Assembly: GCA_023418925.1 (NCBI GenBank)
Contig: JAEZYS010000025.1
Span: forward strand, 3,946-67,945
Source: Bacillota bacterium
GTDB lineage: Bacteria > Bacillota > Clostridia > Oscillospirales > Ruminococcaceae
Direction of reading: 5' to 3'
Length of the DNA: 64,000 nt
Each line of letters begins with the position of its first letter. Position 1 is the stretch's first letter. Both the position numbers and the translations under genes were made by a program. Shown piece by piece: positions 34,849 through 45,087 of the stretch. Under the pieces are notes generated by a model. It saw nothing but the letters and a program-made list of their open reading frames with translations, made no database searches and was not told where the DNA came from.

Positions 34849-36265
34849 GAATCACAGGGGTAATATAAGTCTCAGATCGACAATATGGCTTTATTTTGCA
34901 ATATTTATTTCAAGTATTCTGATTCTGCTATGGTTTTCTTTTGTTGTTTCATTGGAAAGCAACTATAAAAACATGAAAACAAGTAACATACTTGAACTTG
35001 CAAACTATATTGTAAAATGTCTGAACAATGAATCTATAACCGGGGAGGATATAGAAGAACTTGACAATATTGCCTATGCTAATGACATGTGCGTTTATAT
35101 TGAAAACAGCTATGGTTTTCCAATTTATTCATATGATATGATGGCAGGAAATTGCCTTATTCATGGTGTACAAAGCTTAAATCTTTATAAGTACAGAGAA
35201 AAGGTTCAGCAAAGCTCAAACGGAATTTATTATGTTGAAACTTCAAACCCGAGATTCAATAACAATATGCTGTTGTTTGTAATGCAGGTTAAAACAGAGA
35301 GCGGTCAAGTACTGTATGTATATCTCAATACGTCACTTGAACCCCTTGATTCCACAACTGATATCATCAAAACTCAGATTCAGTTTATCAGTATTCTTTT
35401 GCTTGTTCTTGGATTAGGCATTTCATTTTTCCTGTCAAAGTTGCTTGCAACTCCTATTGCAAGAATTACACGTTCCGCTAAAAAATTAGCGCAGATGGAC
35501 TATTCTGCAAAGTTTGACGGGCGTGGATACAGTGAAACTGAAACGCTTGCCGAAGCTTTAAACTATGCAAGCAGTGAAATGTCAAAGGTAGATACACTTA
35601 GAAAAGACCTTATAGCGAATATTTCGCATGACCTAAGGACACCACTGACAATGGTTAAAGCTTATGCAGAAATGGTCCGTGATTTATCCGGTGATAATCC
35701 ACAGAAGCGTAATGAGCATGTCGGTATAATTATTGAGGAGAGTGACAGACTGGCTGCACTTGTAAGTGACATACTTGATCTCTCAAAACTTGAGAGTGAT
35801 TCTATGGATATTGAAAAGAGAGACTTCTGTATCTCTGATACACTTTCTTCAATTCTTGACAGATATAAGCTAATTTCAGAACAGAAGGGATATAAATTCA
35901 TTCTGAATATTGACAAGCGGACAGATGTCACAGCTGATCAGATCAAGATTGAACAGGTTATATATAATCTTATTAACAATGCAATAAACTACTCCGGTTA
36001 TGACAAAACAATCTATATAAATCAGATTAACCAGAAAAATGTTGTAAAGATTGAAATTACGGATACGGGTAAGGGCATTGAGCCTGAACTGCTGCCATTA
36101 ATATTTGACAGATATTATCGAGCTGAGAAGAGTATGCGTGAAGTTGTCGGAACAGGACTTGGCCTTTCAATTGTAAAGCAGATTCTTGAAAAGCACAATT
36201 ATCAATTTGGCGTAAAATCAGAACTTGGAAAAGGAAGTACATTCTGGTTTGATATAAAAAAATAA
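34835..36265 (+). CDS. Sensor histidine kinase partner of the OmpR regulator
   Basis: A 476-residue kinase. Two helices (about 15-38 and 180-205) enclose an extracytoplasmic sensor region; then HAMP (about 205-258), HisKA with the phosphorylated His in NISHDLRTPLTM (about 265), and HATPase_c with the N box NLINNAINYSG, DTGKGIEPE, FDRYYRAE and GTGLGLSIVKQI. It starts at TTG 34835 inside the regulator gene (14-base overlap), typical of coupled two-component pairs. The signal is unknown. A bidirectional terminator follows. Confidence 0.95.
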   Translation: MKQTENHRGNISLRSTIWLYFAIFISSILILLWFSFVVSLESNYKNMKTSNILELANYIVKCLNNESITGEDIEELDNIAYANDMCVYIENSYGFPIYSYDMMAGNCLIHGVQSLNLYKYREKVQQSSNGIYYVETSNPRFNNNMLLFVMQVKTESGQVLYVYLNTSLEPLDSTTDIIKTQIQFISILLLVLGLGISFFLSKLLATPIARITRSAKKLAQMDYSAKFDGRGYSETETLAEALNYASSEMSKVDTLRKDLIANISHDLRTPLTMVKAYAEMVRDLSGDNPQKRNEHVGIIIEESDRLAALVSDILDLSKLESDSMDIEKRDFCISDTLSSILDRYKLISEQKGYKFILNIDKRTDVTADQIKIEQVIYNLINNAINYSGYDKTIYINQINQKNVVKIEITDTGKGIEPELLPLIFDRYYRAEKSMREVVGTGLGLSIVKQILEKHNYQFGVKSELGKGSTFWFDIKK

Positions 36266-36266
36266 G

Positions 36267-36297
36267 AAAAACGTCTTTCATTGCGAAAGACGTTTTT
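36267..36297. terminator. Bidirectional terminator between the kinase gene and comFB
   Basis: Stem AAAACGTCTTTC / GAAAGACGTTTT with T-runs on both strands, between convergent operons. Confidence 0.92.
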
Positions 36298-36305
36298 TAG
36301 TATAA

Positions 36306-36566
36306 TCAGTGATGGGGATCTGCACTTACAGTGCTTATTGCCTTGATTATTGCAATTTCAATATCAACGGTATTCTGATATTTCGAGTTGTTAAGTTTGG
36401 TAAATAGCTCTCCCTTATGTGAATTAACATACTGTGGTTTCAATTCGTTAAGTGTAAATGCAAGCATATCATCATAGCATTTTTCACACTTGCAACAGTT
36501 ATAGCTTTTCAGCAATTCATCAAGTCTCTGACGTACAATAATTTCTGTCATATTTATAAGAGCCAT
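36306..36566 (-). CDS. ComFB-family protein
   Basis: An 86-residue protein starting MALINMTEIIVRQRLDELLKSYNCCKCEKCYDDMLAFTLN, the late-competence ComFB family, whose members carry a Cys cluster and a conserved helix. ComFB-family proteins have been proposed as cyclic-dinucleotide receptors. ATG 36566 is preferred to 36593 because a GGTGA site lies before it and the family begins near there. It ends a minus-strand operon after secA and DUF1015. Two c-di-GMP enzymes lie within 12 kb, so a signalling role is possible but inferred. Confidence 0.85.
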   Translation of the reverse strand: MALINMTEIIVRQRLDELLKSYNCCKCEKCYDDMLAFTLNELKPQYVNSHKGELFTKLNNSKYQNTVDIEIAIIKAISTVSADPHH

Positions 36567-36613
36567 AAAGTCACCACTTTCAATTAATGTCAATCTAACT
36601 CGATAACATAAAA

Positions 36614-37903
36614 TTATCTGTCAGCAAACTTGTTCATTACCATTCCTGTAATAAGCTTTGGATAAAAATAAGTAGATTTTTGAGGCATTTTTTCTGATGC
36701 AAGAGCAACGTCTCGAATTTCTTCAACTCTTGTAGGATTGAGAATGAATGAGCAGTTTGCATTTCCGAAATCAACTGCCTCAAGTGCCTCATCCAGTGAA
36801 CGGGTATAAGTAAGATTAATCTGATTTGCCATGTTTTCCTTGTCTATACCTAGAATCCTTTCAAGTACAAGTGTGTGAAGAACAGAAACATCCAGTCCAC
36901 AGTAAGCATCTGATTTGTCAGGTAAAAATTCTTTTACAGCCATTTCATTTTTAAGAATCATAACTATGCATTTTCCCTTGCCTGTATAAAGTGCAAATGC
37001 TTTTTTTCCATTCTTGTAAAGCTCATTGAGTGATGCCTGCATTCTTTCCTGTGAAGGAGCCTCTGCAATATCAAAATATGCTCTGCACTTTTCAATAAGT
37101 ACATCTGCGTCAAAATTATTGAGATCTTTTACAATTCTGTGTGTTGGGAATACAACAAGACCCTCGTTTTCCATGTTTACAAGCATCATGGAGATGTATG
37201 AGCTTAGGTCTCCGTCCTGTGCCTTACCTTCTTCAACAAGGTGACGGTGGAAGTTAAGTGCAGTTTCGTAACGGTGATGACCATCGGCAATATACAGCTT
37301 TTTGTCAGCAAATATACGTTCAAGTTTGCTGATGACAACTTCATCTGTTACACACCACATCTTATGAACTGTTCCGTCAGGATCAGTAACCTTCATATCA
37401 GGTTCACATGAGGAACATGAGTTGATTGTATTGTAAGCTGCCCCATCCTCATCCATATAGAGTGAGTAAATCTGGCTGAAATTACAGTAAGTTTCGCTCA
37501 TGAGATTGAATCTGTCTGCCTTGGCTTTTGAAAGGGTTTCTTCATGAGGGAGAACAATTCCTTTTGAAAAATCTTCAAGCTTTACAAGTGAAACAAAACC
37601 CTTTACAGCCTGTCTTGCTCCGTTAGCAGTAAACTCCATTTCATAAACATAAATTGAACTCTTATCATCCTGACGGAGAACGCCGCTGCCAAGCCAGTTT
37701 TCAAGCGTTTTTCCTGCTTCTGCATAACGTGTGTCGCCACCTTTAGGAAGCTCAAGTCTGATAATATTGTATTCATTGTTCTTAATATAATCTTCCCTCT
37801 GTTTATCAGATATAATATCATATGGAGGACATACAAGCGAATTGAGATTTCCTCCTTTGGAGGTATCATATCTCATGCCATTGAATGCTTTTATTTCAGC
37901 CAT
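36614..37903 (-). CDS. DUF1015 protein
   Basis: A 429-residue protein with the start MAEIKAFNGMRYD, VCPPYDIIS, YVYE, VLPHEETLSKAKADRFNL, and IADGHHRYETALNF, the hallmark of DUF1015, a widespread family of unknown function. ATG 37903 matches family starts, but AGGAG lies 32 bases upstream and a perfect 9-bp hairpin (37913-37933) fills most of the gap, so folding may bring the site to the start. The alternative is an upstream ATG inside the hairpin (MLPHRQHGVI...). It lies 61 bases after the secA stop. Confidence 0.85.
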   Translation of the reverse strand: MAEIKAFNGMRYDTSKGGNLNSLVCPPYDIISDKQREDYIKNNEYNIIRLELPKGGDTRYAEAGKTLENWLGSGVLRQDDKSSIYVYEMEFTANGARQAVKGFVSLVKLEDFSKGIVLPHEETLSKAKADRFNLMSETYCNFSQIYSLYMDEDGAAYNTINSCSSCEPDMKVTDPDGTVHKMWCVTDEVVISKLERIFADKKLYIADGHHRYETALNFHRHLVEEGKAQDGDLSSYISMMLVNMENEGLVVFPTHRIVKDLNNFDADVLIEKCRAYFDIAEAPSQERMQASLNELYKNGKKAFALYTGKGKCIVMILKNEMAVKEFLPDKSDAYCGLDVSVLHTLVLERILGIDKENMANQINLTYTRSLDEALEAVDFGNANCSFILNPTRVEEIRDVALASEKMPQKSTYFYPKLITGMVMNKFADR

Positions 37904-37912
37904 AATTACGCC

Positions 37913-37933
37913 ATGCTGCCGGTGCGGCAGCAT
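37913..37933 (-). promoter_or_regulatory. Perfect hairpin between the ribosome site and the DUF1015 start codon
   Basis: ATGCTGCCG / CGGCAGCAT with a 3-base loop, between AGGAG (37936-37940) and ATG 37903. Linear spacing is 32 bases; with the hairpin folded it is 11, near optimal. Confidence 0.55.
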
Positions 37934-37964
37934 ATCTCCTTTCAAAATGTTATTTCAACTGAAT

Positions 37965-40709
37965 TTACTTCAGGTCAAGTCCGCAGCAGTTTTTGTACTT
38001 TTTGCCGCTTCCGCAAGGACATGGATCGTTTCTTCCGATTTTCTTGCCTTTTCTGATAGGCTGTTTTTCAACGCTTCCATCATTGCCTGTATCCATAGGC
38101 TGCATTACACGTTCTCTCTTAGGAGCTTCTTCATCCTTCTTCATCTGGATTGTGAAGAGAAGTCTGATTGTTTCTTCACGAATGGATTCAATCATAGCGT
38201 CGAACATCTCAAAGCCTTCGTAACGGTATTCAACAACAGGGTTCTTCTGACCGTATGATCTGAGTCCAATACCCTTTCTAAGTTCATCCATATCGTCGAT
38301 ATGAGCCATCCACTTAACGTCAACAACCTTAAGGAGAACAACTCTTTCAAGTTCTCTGAGTACTTCTTCACCAAGATCCTTTTCACGTTTCGCATAGAAT
38401 TCAAGTGCACGCTGGGTGAGTGTTTCAATAATCTTATCCTTGGTCATATCAGAAAGTTCTTCAGTTGTATATCTGAAATCGCTCTTCACTGTAAACAGAC
38501 CCATAAAGTGTTCACGCAGACCATCAAGATTCCAGTCATCATGAGCGCCGTCATCAAGTAGATATGCATTTACGCCATCAGAGATCATTTCCTTTATCAT
38601 CTTGATAATATATTCGTGAATATCTTCGCCGTTAAGAACCTTTTCACGCTGGCCATAAATAATTGTACGCTGTGTTGACATAACGTCATCATAGTTAAGA
38701 ACGTTCTTTCTGATTCCAAAGTTACGTCCTTCAACCTTCTTCTGTGATGATGCAATAACAGAAGTGAGCATTCTTGATTCTATAGGCATTGTTTCTTCAA
38801 CGTTGAGTGTATTCATCATGCCTGTAAGTCTGTCACCGCCGAACAAACGCATAAGGTCATCGTCAAGAGAAAGGAAGAACTGGCTTTCGCCTTCGTCACC
38901 CTGACGTCCTGCACGTCCTCTGAGCTGATTATCAATACGTCTTGATTCGTGGCGCTCAGTACCGATAATAAACAAGCCGCCTGCTTCTCTTACCTTATCA
39001 GCCTTTGCCTTTACTTCTTCATTATATTTTTCATAAAGCTCTCTGTACTTAGCTCTTGCATCAAGAATAGCCTGATCATCAGTTTCAGCAAAGCTGATAG
39101 CTTCATTAATAAGATCTTCTTCAATGCCAAGCTTTTTCATTTCTGCCTTAGCTTTGTATTCAGCATTACCGCCGAGGATAATATCCGTACCACGTCCAGC
39201 CATGTTAGTAGCAATTGTTACAGCACCGTATTTACCAGCCTGAGCAACAATTTCAGCTTCCTTAGCATGCTGCTTTGCATTGAGGACTTCGTGCTTAATA
39301 CCCTTCTTTGAAAGCATCTTAGAAAGAATTTCTGATTTTTCTATTGAAATTGTACCGACAAGGACAGGCTGGCCCTTTTCGTGACATTCAACAATCTTAT
39401 CAATAACGCACTTGAATTTTCCAAGTTCTGTCTTATAGACAACGTCAGGGTGGTCATTTCTCTTGATAGGACGGTTTGTAGGTATTTCAATAACGTCAAG
39501 TTTGTAGATTTCTCTGAATTCGTCTTCTTCTGTCATAGCAGTACCGGTCATACCTGAGAGTTTGCTGTAAAGACGGAAGTAGTTCTGGAAAGTGATGCTT
39601 GCAAGAGTTTTTGACTCGTGAGCAACCTTTACTCCTTCCTTTGCTTCAATAGCCTGATGAAGACCGTCGTTGTAACGTCTGCCCATCATAAGACGGCCTG
39701 TAAATTCATCAACGATGATAACTTCTCCGTCATTTACAACATAGTCAATATCAAGCTTCATAACACCGTTAGCTTTGATAGCCTGGTTGATATGGTGGAG
39801 AAGAGTTGAGTTATCAGCATCATAAAGGTTTGTAACATTAAAGTGTTTTTCAGCCTTTTTAACACCCTGTCTTGTAATTGTAGCAGTTTTAGCCTTTTCA
39901 TCGATGATGTAATCGCTGTTTTCAGAAACATCTTCCTGATCAAGTTTGTTATCCATTTCAACAACAATATAAGGCTTAAGTGTTTTTGCAAATTTATCTG
40001 CCTGAGTATAAAGTTCTGTTGATTTATCTCCACGTCCGGAAATAATAAGAGGTGTTCTTGCTTCATCTATAAGTATTGAGTCAACTTCGTCAACGATAGC
40101 ATAATGATGTCCGCGCTGAACTTTTTCCTTTGCATAGATTACCATGTTATCACGCAGATAGTCAAAACCAAATTCATTGTTTGTACCATATGTGATATCA
40201 CAGTTATATGCTTCACGTCTTTCATCATTGTTCATGTCGTGAAGGATACAGCCTATTGTTAGACCAAGATATCTATAAACCTTGCCCATTTCTTCTGACT
40301 GAAACTTTGCGAGGTAGTCGTTTACAGTTACGACGTGAACTCCGCCGCCGTCAAGAGCATTAAGATATGATGCACAGCATGCAACAAGAGTTTTACCTTC
40401 ACCTGTTCTCATTTCAGCAATACGTCCCTGATGGAGAACGATTGCACCGATGAGCTGAACAGGGAATGGTTTTTTTCCAAGTACTCTCCATGCAGCTTCT
40501 CTTACTGTTGCAAGAGCTTCAGGAAGTATGTCATCAAGAGTTTCACCATCTGCAAGTCTTTTCTTTAAAACTGCTGTCTGATTTTTAAGAGTTTCCTCTG
40601 ACATAGCAGCATAATCATCTTCAAGATTAATAACACTTTGTTTTATTGGATCAATCTTTTTAAGCTCACGCTTGCTGTAATTTCCGAACAGTCCGTCCAA
40701 GAGTCCCAT
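37965..40709 (-). CDS. secA: Preprotein translocase ATPase SecA
   Basis: A 914-residue SecA. NBD1 has [11 protein letters not shown] and [22 protein letters not shown]2 has [15 protein letters not shown] and [22 protein letters not shown]; the C-terminal SEC-C zinc motif is [14 protein letters not shown]. SecA drives protein export through SecYEG with ATP. ATG 40709 ([19 protein letters not shown]) is chosen because GGTGG lies before it; the 28 codons upstream are not family-like. YajC, another Sec component, is encoded separately at 50036. Confidence 0.97.
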   Translation of the reverse strand: MGLLDGLFGNYSKRELKKIDPIKQSVINLEDDYAAMSEETLKNQTAVLKKRLADGETLDDILPEALATVREAAWRVLGKKPFPVQLIGAIVLHQGRIAEMRTGEGKTLVACCASYLNALDGGGVHVVTVNDYLAKFQSEEMGKVYRYLGLTIGCILHDMNNDERREAYNCDITYGTNNEFGFDYLRDNMVIYAKEKVQRGHHYAIVDEVDSILIDEARTPLIISGRGDKSTELYTQADKFAKTLKPYIVVEMDNKLDQEDVSENSDYIIDEKAKTATITRQGVKKAEKHFNVTNLYDADNSTLLHHINQAIKANGVMKLDIDYVVNDGEVIIVDEFTGRLMMGRRYNDGLHQAIEAKEGVKVAHESKTLASITFQNYFRLYSKLSGMTGTAMTEEDEFREIYKLDVIEIPTNRPIKRNDHPDVVYKTELGKFKCVIDKIVECHEKGQPVLVGTISIEKSEILSKMLSKKGIKHEVLNAKQHAKEAEIVAQAGKYGAVTIATNMAGRGTDIILGGNAEYKAKAEMKKLGIEEDLINEAISFAETDDQAILDARAKYRELYEKYNEEVKAKADKVREAGGLFIIGTERHESRRIDNQLRGRAGRQGDEGESQFFLSLDDDLMRLFGGDRLTGMMNTLNVEETMPIESRMLTSVIASSQKKVEGRNFGIRKNVLNYDDVMSTQRTIIYGQREKVLNGEDIHEYIIKMIKEMISDGVNAYLLDDGAHDDWNLDGLREHFMGLFTVKSDFRYTTEELSDMTKDKIIETLTQRALEFYAKREKDLGEEVLRELERVVLLKVVDVKWMAHIDDMDELRKGIGLRSYGQKNPVVEYRYEGFEMFDAMIESIREETIRLLFTIQMKKDEEAPKRERVMQPMDTGNDGSVEKQPIRKGKKIGRNDPCPCGSGKKYKNCCGLDLK

Positions 40710-40909
40710 TTTTATTCCACCTTTATATATAATTATCCATTTTATACTATTAGCATACTTATAAAGTATAGCACAGTTTAATTTTTTTATCAAGCATATA
40801 TAAGAAATTTATCCTCATTTCTGTCTATTTTGCTATAAAATCGACAAAGCTTGTAAAGCGGCAGGTTTATGGCAATTAATAATTGATCTGATTATGTAAA
40901 AAATAATAA

Positions 40910-40938
40910 TTGACAAATTAATATAAAAGTGTTAATAT
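40910..40938 (+). promoter_or_regulatory. Promoter of rnpB
   Basis: TTGACA (40910-40915), 17 bases, TAATAT (40933-40938), eight bases before the predicted P1 stem: a near-perfect promoter for a stable RNA. Confidence 0.85.
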
Positions 40939-40945
40939 AGTAACT

Positions 40946-41291
40946 GCAAGTAAGCTATGCGGTTGAACGCTGCGTGAGCAGAGTTAGGAAAGTCCGGGCA
41001 TCACAGAGCAGGGTAGCTGCTAACAGCAGCCGAGGGTGACCTTAGTGCAAGTGCAACAGAGATATACCGCCTGAGATTTATTTCAGGTAAGGGTGGAAAG
41101 GTGAGGTAAGAGCTCACCGTCATACAGGAGACTGTATGGACATGTAAACCATACCCGATGCAACGTCTGATGGTACAGTGCGTCAATGTCTGCTCGGCAG
41201 GCGTATTGTAATGACGGCTAGAGCGTTTCGGCAACGATTCGCCCAGATAGATTTCCGCACACGACAAAACCCGGCTTATCGGCTTAGTTGC
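40946..41291 (+). ncRNA. rnpB: RNase P RNA (bacterial type A)
   Basis: The 346-base RNA contains the universal core AGGAAAGTCCGGGC (about 40989), GTGCAACAGAGA, AGGTAAGGGTGGAAAGGTG, GGTAAGAGC and the 3' end CCCGGCTTATCGG. P1 forms between GCAAGTAAGC (40946-40955) and GCTTAGTTGC (41282-41291) with one mismatch. The P15/L15-type CCGGCTTAT end and the overall order match type A rather than the Bacillus type B. It processes the 5' end of tRNAs. Exact ends are set from P1 pairing and are approximate by a few bases. Confidence 0.93.
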
Positions 41292-41330
41292 GAAAAATGA
41301 CAAACACTCCGGTCTGCATACGGAGTTGTA

Positions 41331-41364
41331 CGTGTAGATCCTTTTTGGATCTACACGTTTTTTT
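41331..41364 (+). terminator. Terminator of rnpB
   Basis: Stem CGTGTAGATCC / GGATCTACACG with a TTTTT loop, followed by TTTTTTT. Confidence 0.93.
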
Positions 41365-41436
41365 ATTGTATAAATTCCATAAATCCATACAGACTAAAAT
41401 ATATAAATTTCAAATGTTGTTATGGGGAGTTATTCA

Positions 41437-42141
41437 ATGGAAATTATAAAAGTTATAATAACGTCAACCGTTGCGATGATAACACTTTATATTATTACAA
41501 AAATTCTTGGAGATAAACAGATTTCTCAATTGAGTTTGTTTGATTATATTATTGGTATATCCATAGGTTCAATTGCAGCTGACCTGTCAGTTGAACTTGA
41601 AAATCCTGAGCATTGTATAACAGCGATGATTATGTTTGGATTTTGGGCATTTGTAGTTACAATTTCAACAAACAAATCTAGAAAATTAAGAAAAATGCTT
41701 ACAGGAAGATCTCTTATCATAATGGATAACGGTGTTATTTACAAAGAAAACCTTAAGAAAGCAAGAATAGACCTGAGTGATTTTCTCACTTTCTGCAGAA
41801 CGTCCGGATATTTTGATTTAAGTCAGATCCAAACTGCTATATTTGAGTTCAACGGAAAGATGAGTTTTTTACCAGTAGAAGCAAACCGTCCAGCTACACC
41901 TCAGGATTTAGGCACCTCACCTGAGCAGCAGTATATCATAACCAATGTTATTATGGACGGACAGATATGTCATGAAAACTTGAAAATTTCAGGTAAAAAT
42001 GAAATCTGGCTTAATAAAGAACTGCATAATCAGGGATATTCCTCTGCAAATGAAATACTGCTTGGAACAGTAGACAGCAATAATAAGGCTACATTTTATC
42101 CATTAAAGACAGATACAAATACTTCTGACAGGTTTGAATAG
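41437..42141 (+). CDS. DUF421 (YetF-like) membrane protein
   Basis: A 234-residue protein. Three N-terminal helices carry the family motif TLYIITKILGDKQISQLSLFDYIIGISIGSIAADLSV, and the soluble C-terminal domain has GRSLIIMDNGVIYKENLKKARIDLSDFLTFCR. Members are membrane proteins of unknown function, some linked to sporulation. ATG 41437 is preferred to 41422 because GGGGAG lies seven bases before it. A stem-loop follows the stop. Confidence 0.88.
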   Translation: MEIIKVIITSTVAMITLYIITKILGDKQISQLSLFDYIIGISIGSIAADLSVELENPEHCITAMIMFGFWAFVVTISTNKSRKLRKMLTGRSLIIMDNGVIYKENLKKARIDLSDFLTFCRTSGYFDLSQIQTAIFEFNGKMSFLPVEANRPATPQDLGTSPEQQYIITNVIMDGQICHENLKISGKNEIWLNKELHNQGYSSANEILLGTVDSNNKATFYPLKTDTNTSDRFE

Positions 42142-42152
42142 AAATATAAAAA

Positions 42153-42186
42153 TGAGGGCAACATAAGTATTTTTACGTTGTCCTCA
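42153..42186 (-). terminator. Terminator of the Cache-GGDEF-EAL gene
   Basis: Stem TGAGGGCAAC / GTTGTCCTCA (one G-T pair) with T-rich sequence on the minus strand, between convergent genes. The plus-strand side lacks a T-run. Confidence 0.7.
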
Positions 42187-42198
42187 TAGTTAATTTGT

Positions 42199-44787
42199 TC
42201 AGTTTGAATTATGGGTTAAAACAGTATCAGGCTGGTTTATTGAGCTTTTTGAAACCTGATTTGATTTATATTCCTGTTTTAATTTTTCTTTTTCCTTACG
42301 TTCCTTTTCAAGAATTTTTTCATTTTCCCTAAGGATGGATTCATCTGATTTGAGAGTGTCATATTTCTCTATAAATTCATATGTAGCAGCTTCATCAAGA
42401 GGTTTACTTACAAGGAATCCCTGTACATAATCACATTTCATTTTCCTAAGGAAATTATATTGTGCAACTGTTTCAACGCCTTCCGCTATTGTGCTTATTC
42501 CAAGATTATGAACAAGATCAATAATGGTATCAGTTATTGTATAGTCCTTTTCATTATTATAAATCTCATCAATAAAAGACTTATCTACTTTGAGACATGA
42601 GAAAGGATAACTCTTCAGATAATTCATTGAAGCATAGCCTGTTCCGAAGTCATCAATTGCAAGGACAATACCCATCTGATGAATTTTGTCGAGAACATTT
42701 TCTTCATTGCCTGTATATTCAAGCAAAGTTCCTTCTGTAATTTCTATCTGAATATTTTTAGGGTTAAGCTGTGTTATTTCAAGAATTCTCTTGACATGTT
42801 CAAGATAGTCATCACGTTTAAGCTGTACTGGTGAAACGTTAATGGACATTATAAAGTCATCACGGTTATACTTTTCGCACAGTCCTTTTAGGAAACGGCA
42901 TGCAGTTTCAAATACCCAAGTGCCGATCTGTACAATAGTTCCTGCTTCTTCTGCAACTTGAATAAAATCTGACGGTGGAATAAGACCGAACTGTGCACTC
43001 TGCCATCTTACAAGAACCTCAAATCCATGTATGTCATTGTTTTCAAGATTGATAATAGGCTGGTAATTGAGAGTAAGTTCGCTGTTGGAAAGAGCAGTAT
43101 TGAGTTGATTTGCAATTGCAGCTGAACTGATGGAATCGTCATCCTGGACATTGTTGTAGAAAGCAACTCTGTCCTTGCCGCTTTTCTTAGCACGGTGAAG
43201 GGCTATATCTGCATCTCTTAGCAGCAGATCGGCAGTTGTATCATCATCTGGAAAAACTGCAACGCCAATAGAAAATCTTAGGTAGATTTTATCTTCTCCG
43301 ATAACAATCGGGCTGTCAAAAGCTGAATTCATTTTATTGATTATTTCGTTGACTTTATCAAGATTATCGTCGCATTCAGTGAGAATTACAAATTCATCTC
43401 CGCTGAATCGGAATACCTTGCCTATTCCTTTAAGAGTATCAGAAGTTTCCTGAGCAAATTTAATGAGGCACTCGTCTCCGAACTTATGACCAAGTGTTTC
43501 ATTCATCCACTTGAAGTTGTCAAGGTCAACAAACAGCATTGCAAATCTGTTGCAGTTATCATCTCTGCATTCAAGCATGTCATCAAGAGATCTGTACATA
43601 CTTATCCGGTTTGGTATCTGTGTCAGGGAATCAAGAATTCTATGATTGCTGATTTCAGATCTGCTTTTTTCTATTTCAGCAGACATTTTATCAATTACTC
43701 TTGAAATATCTGCAATTTCTCCCTCTTCTTCAGAGTTTATTCTAAAAGAGAAATTATCGTTATTTACTTGGGTAACTGCATTTCTTATGTTCTTGATTTC
43801 ATGTGATTGTGTTCTGATAATATTAACAATAATCAGAATCAAAAGTAAAAACATACAAATAAAAACAGCATATTGCTGAAGTAATGAGTTTAAGTACCAG
43901 CCACTTATTATCTGGGAGTCAAAAGCCATAACAGTATACCAGTTTCTTGCATTGGTTGCACTTGTAAAAACATAATATATGTTATCTTCAACAACAAACT
44001 CTTCAAGACCTGTTGTACTTGCAGGAGCCTGAATAAAACTTTTGAAGGGGTATGATTCTACATCAAAAGTATTTATAAATTCTGAGTTATCAGGTGAATA
44101 TATAATATCACCATAATCATTGATAATTAGCATATAGCTTCCATCAGAAAAGTTGTATGAATTAATCAGGTTTTTTAGACTGGTAACATTTACATCAATT
44201 CCACAATAACCAACGATATTCTGATTGTCAAAAACAGCTGTAACAAAGGATATGTATTGTTCGCCTGTATATGAGTTTTCGTTTACAGCTGAAACCCAAT
44301 TGCTTGTATTACCGATAAACTTTGATCTCCATGCCTGACTGTCAATGCTGTATTCACCAGCGGGAATGAAATATTCATCAGTAACACAGAATTTTGCTGA
44401 TTCAGAAGCAACCCATGCATTTAATATGGATGAATCATAATTTTTGATTAAACGGAGAGTGTTTATAAGTTGATTATAATATACAGACTTTTGAATGTCT
44501 TTTTCTTTTGTCAGTACAGTATCAGATAAAAAAGCTTTTACGCATTCAATTTCTGAAAGTGAACTGAGTTCAGAACTTTTTTCATTTATAAAAGTGTTTG
44601 TAATACTTACAGCCGTATTTCCGGAAGAGTTCATTTCATCCTTAATTGTGAAGTCAAGGGAAATATTTAATAGAAAGAATGTAATAAGAGTAAAAAGAGC
44701 AATAATAATCAAGCTTGAAATTATTGTTCTTAATACAACTCTGTTAATATAATTATTTCTAAGGTTATGCCTTATTTCAGATATCAT
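42199..44787 (-). CDS. Cache-HAMP-GGDEF-EAL cyclic-di-GMP signalling protein
   Basis: An 862-residue protein. An N-terminal helix (about 18-40), a dCache-type extracytoplasmic sensor (about 45-290, with DVNVTSLKNLI and YMLIINDYGDIIYSP), a second helix (about 300-320), HAMP, a GGDEF domain with FSGDEF and VDLDNFKWMNET, and an EAL domain (EVLVRW, INVSPVQL, IEITEG, DDFGTGYASM, KVDKSF, AEGVET, QGFLVSKP). Both sites look intact. The last 45 residues are a charged coiled tail. It likely makes and/or breaks c-di-GMP in response to an external ligand. It is monocistronic. Confidence 0.93.
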   Translation of the reverse strand: MISEIRHNLRNNYINRVVLRTIISSLIIIALFTLITFFLLNISLDFTIKDEMNSSGNTAVSITNTFINEKSSELSSLSEIECVKAFLSDTVLTKEKDIQKSVYYNQLINTLRLIKNYDSSILNAWVASESAKFCVTDEYFIPAGEYSIDSQAWRSKFIGNTSNWVSAVNENSYTGEQYISFVTAVFDNQNIVGYCGIDVNVTSLKNLINSYNFSDGSYMLIINDYGDIIYSPDNSEFINTFDVESYPFKSFIQAPASTTGLEEFVVEDNIYYVFTSATNARNWYTVMAFDSQIISGWYLNSLLQQYAVFICMFLLLILIIVNIIRTQSHEIKNIRNAVTQVNNDNFSFRINSEEEGEIADISRVIDKMSAEIEKSRSEISNHRILDSLTQIPNRISMYRSLDDMLECRDDNCNRFAMLFVDLDNFKWMNETLGHKFGDECLIKFAQETSDTLKGIGKVFRFSGDEFVILTECDDNLDKVNEIINKMNSAFDSPIVIGEDKIYLRFSIGVAVFPDDDTTADLLLRDADIALHRAKKSGKDRVAFYNNVQDDDSISSAAIANQLNTALSNSELTLNYQPIINLENNDIHGFEVLVRWQSAQFGLIPPSDFIQVAEEAGTIVQIGTWVFETACRFLKGLCEKYNRDDFIMSINVSPVQLKRDDYLEHVKRILEITQLNPKNIQIEITEGTLLEYTGNEENVLDKIHQMGIVLAIDDFGTGYASMNYLKSYPFSCLKVDKSFIDEIYNNEKDYTITDTIIDLVHNLGISTIAEGVETVAQYNFLRKMKCDYVQGFLVSKPLDEAATYEFIEKYDTLKSDESILRENEKILEKERKEKEKLKQEYKSNQVSKSSINQPDTVLTHNSN

Positions 44788-45087
44788 TTAATAGTTTCCT
44801 CCTTAAATAAGGATAGGTTAAATTTTATATAATTATTATAGCATGTATTGTCATAGAATTAAATAACATTTTAAACATTTATAAAGAATCACAAATACTT
44901 CAAATATTTATTATAATATTTTAACAATTTTGTATATTTACTGGTATAATTGTTTTTCAGAATATAAATTATGAATTTTGGTGAAGTTTGTTATAATTGA
45001 CTTTTATGGCATATTAGTATATAATTATATATATTTTTACTTTGAAATAATAGTATTATTTACTGCTTTGGAATTGAGGATTATATA
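44788..45087. other. Intergenic region, AT-rich, with the divergent GHL10 promoter
   Basis: About 300 bases of very AT-rich DNA between divergent genes. Besides the promoter at 44997-45025 nothing specific was recognised. Confidence 0.5.
44997..45025 (+). promoter_or_regulatory. Promoter of the GHL10 lipoprotein gene
   Basis: TTGACT (44997-45002), 17 bases, TATAAT (45020-45025). Confidence 0.8.

Noticed and set aside
41001..41303. A 100-codon minus-strand frame within rnpB
   Set aside because: The region is the RNase P RNA; the frame has no coding character.
40946..41364. tRNA, tmRNA or SRP RNA in the 40.8-41.4 kb gap
   Set aside because: The core sequences are those of RNase P RNA; no cloverleaf or tmRNA tag frame was seen.
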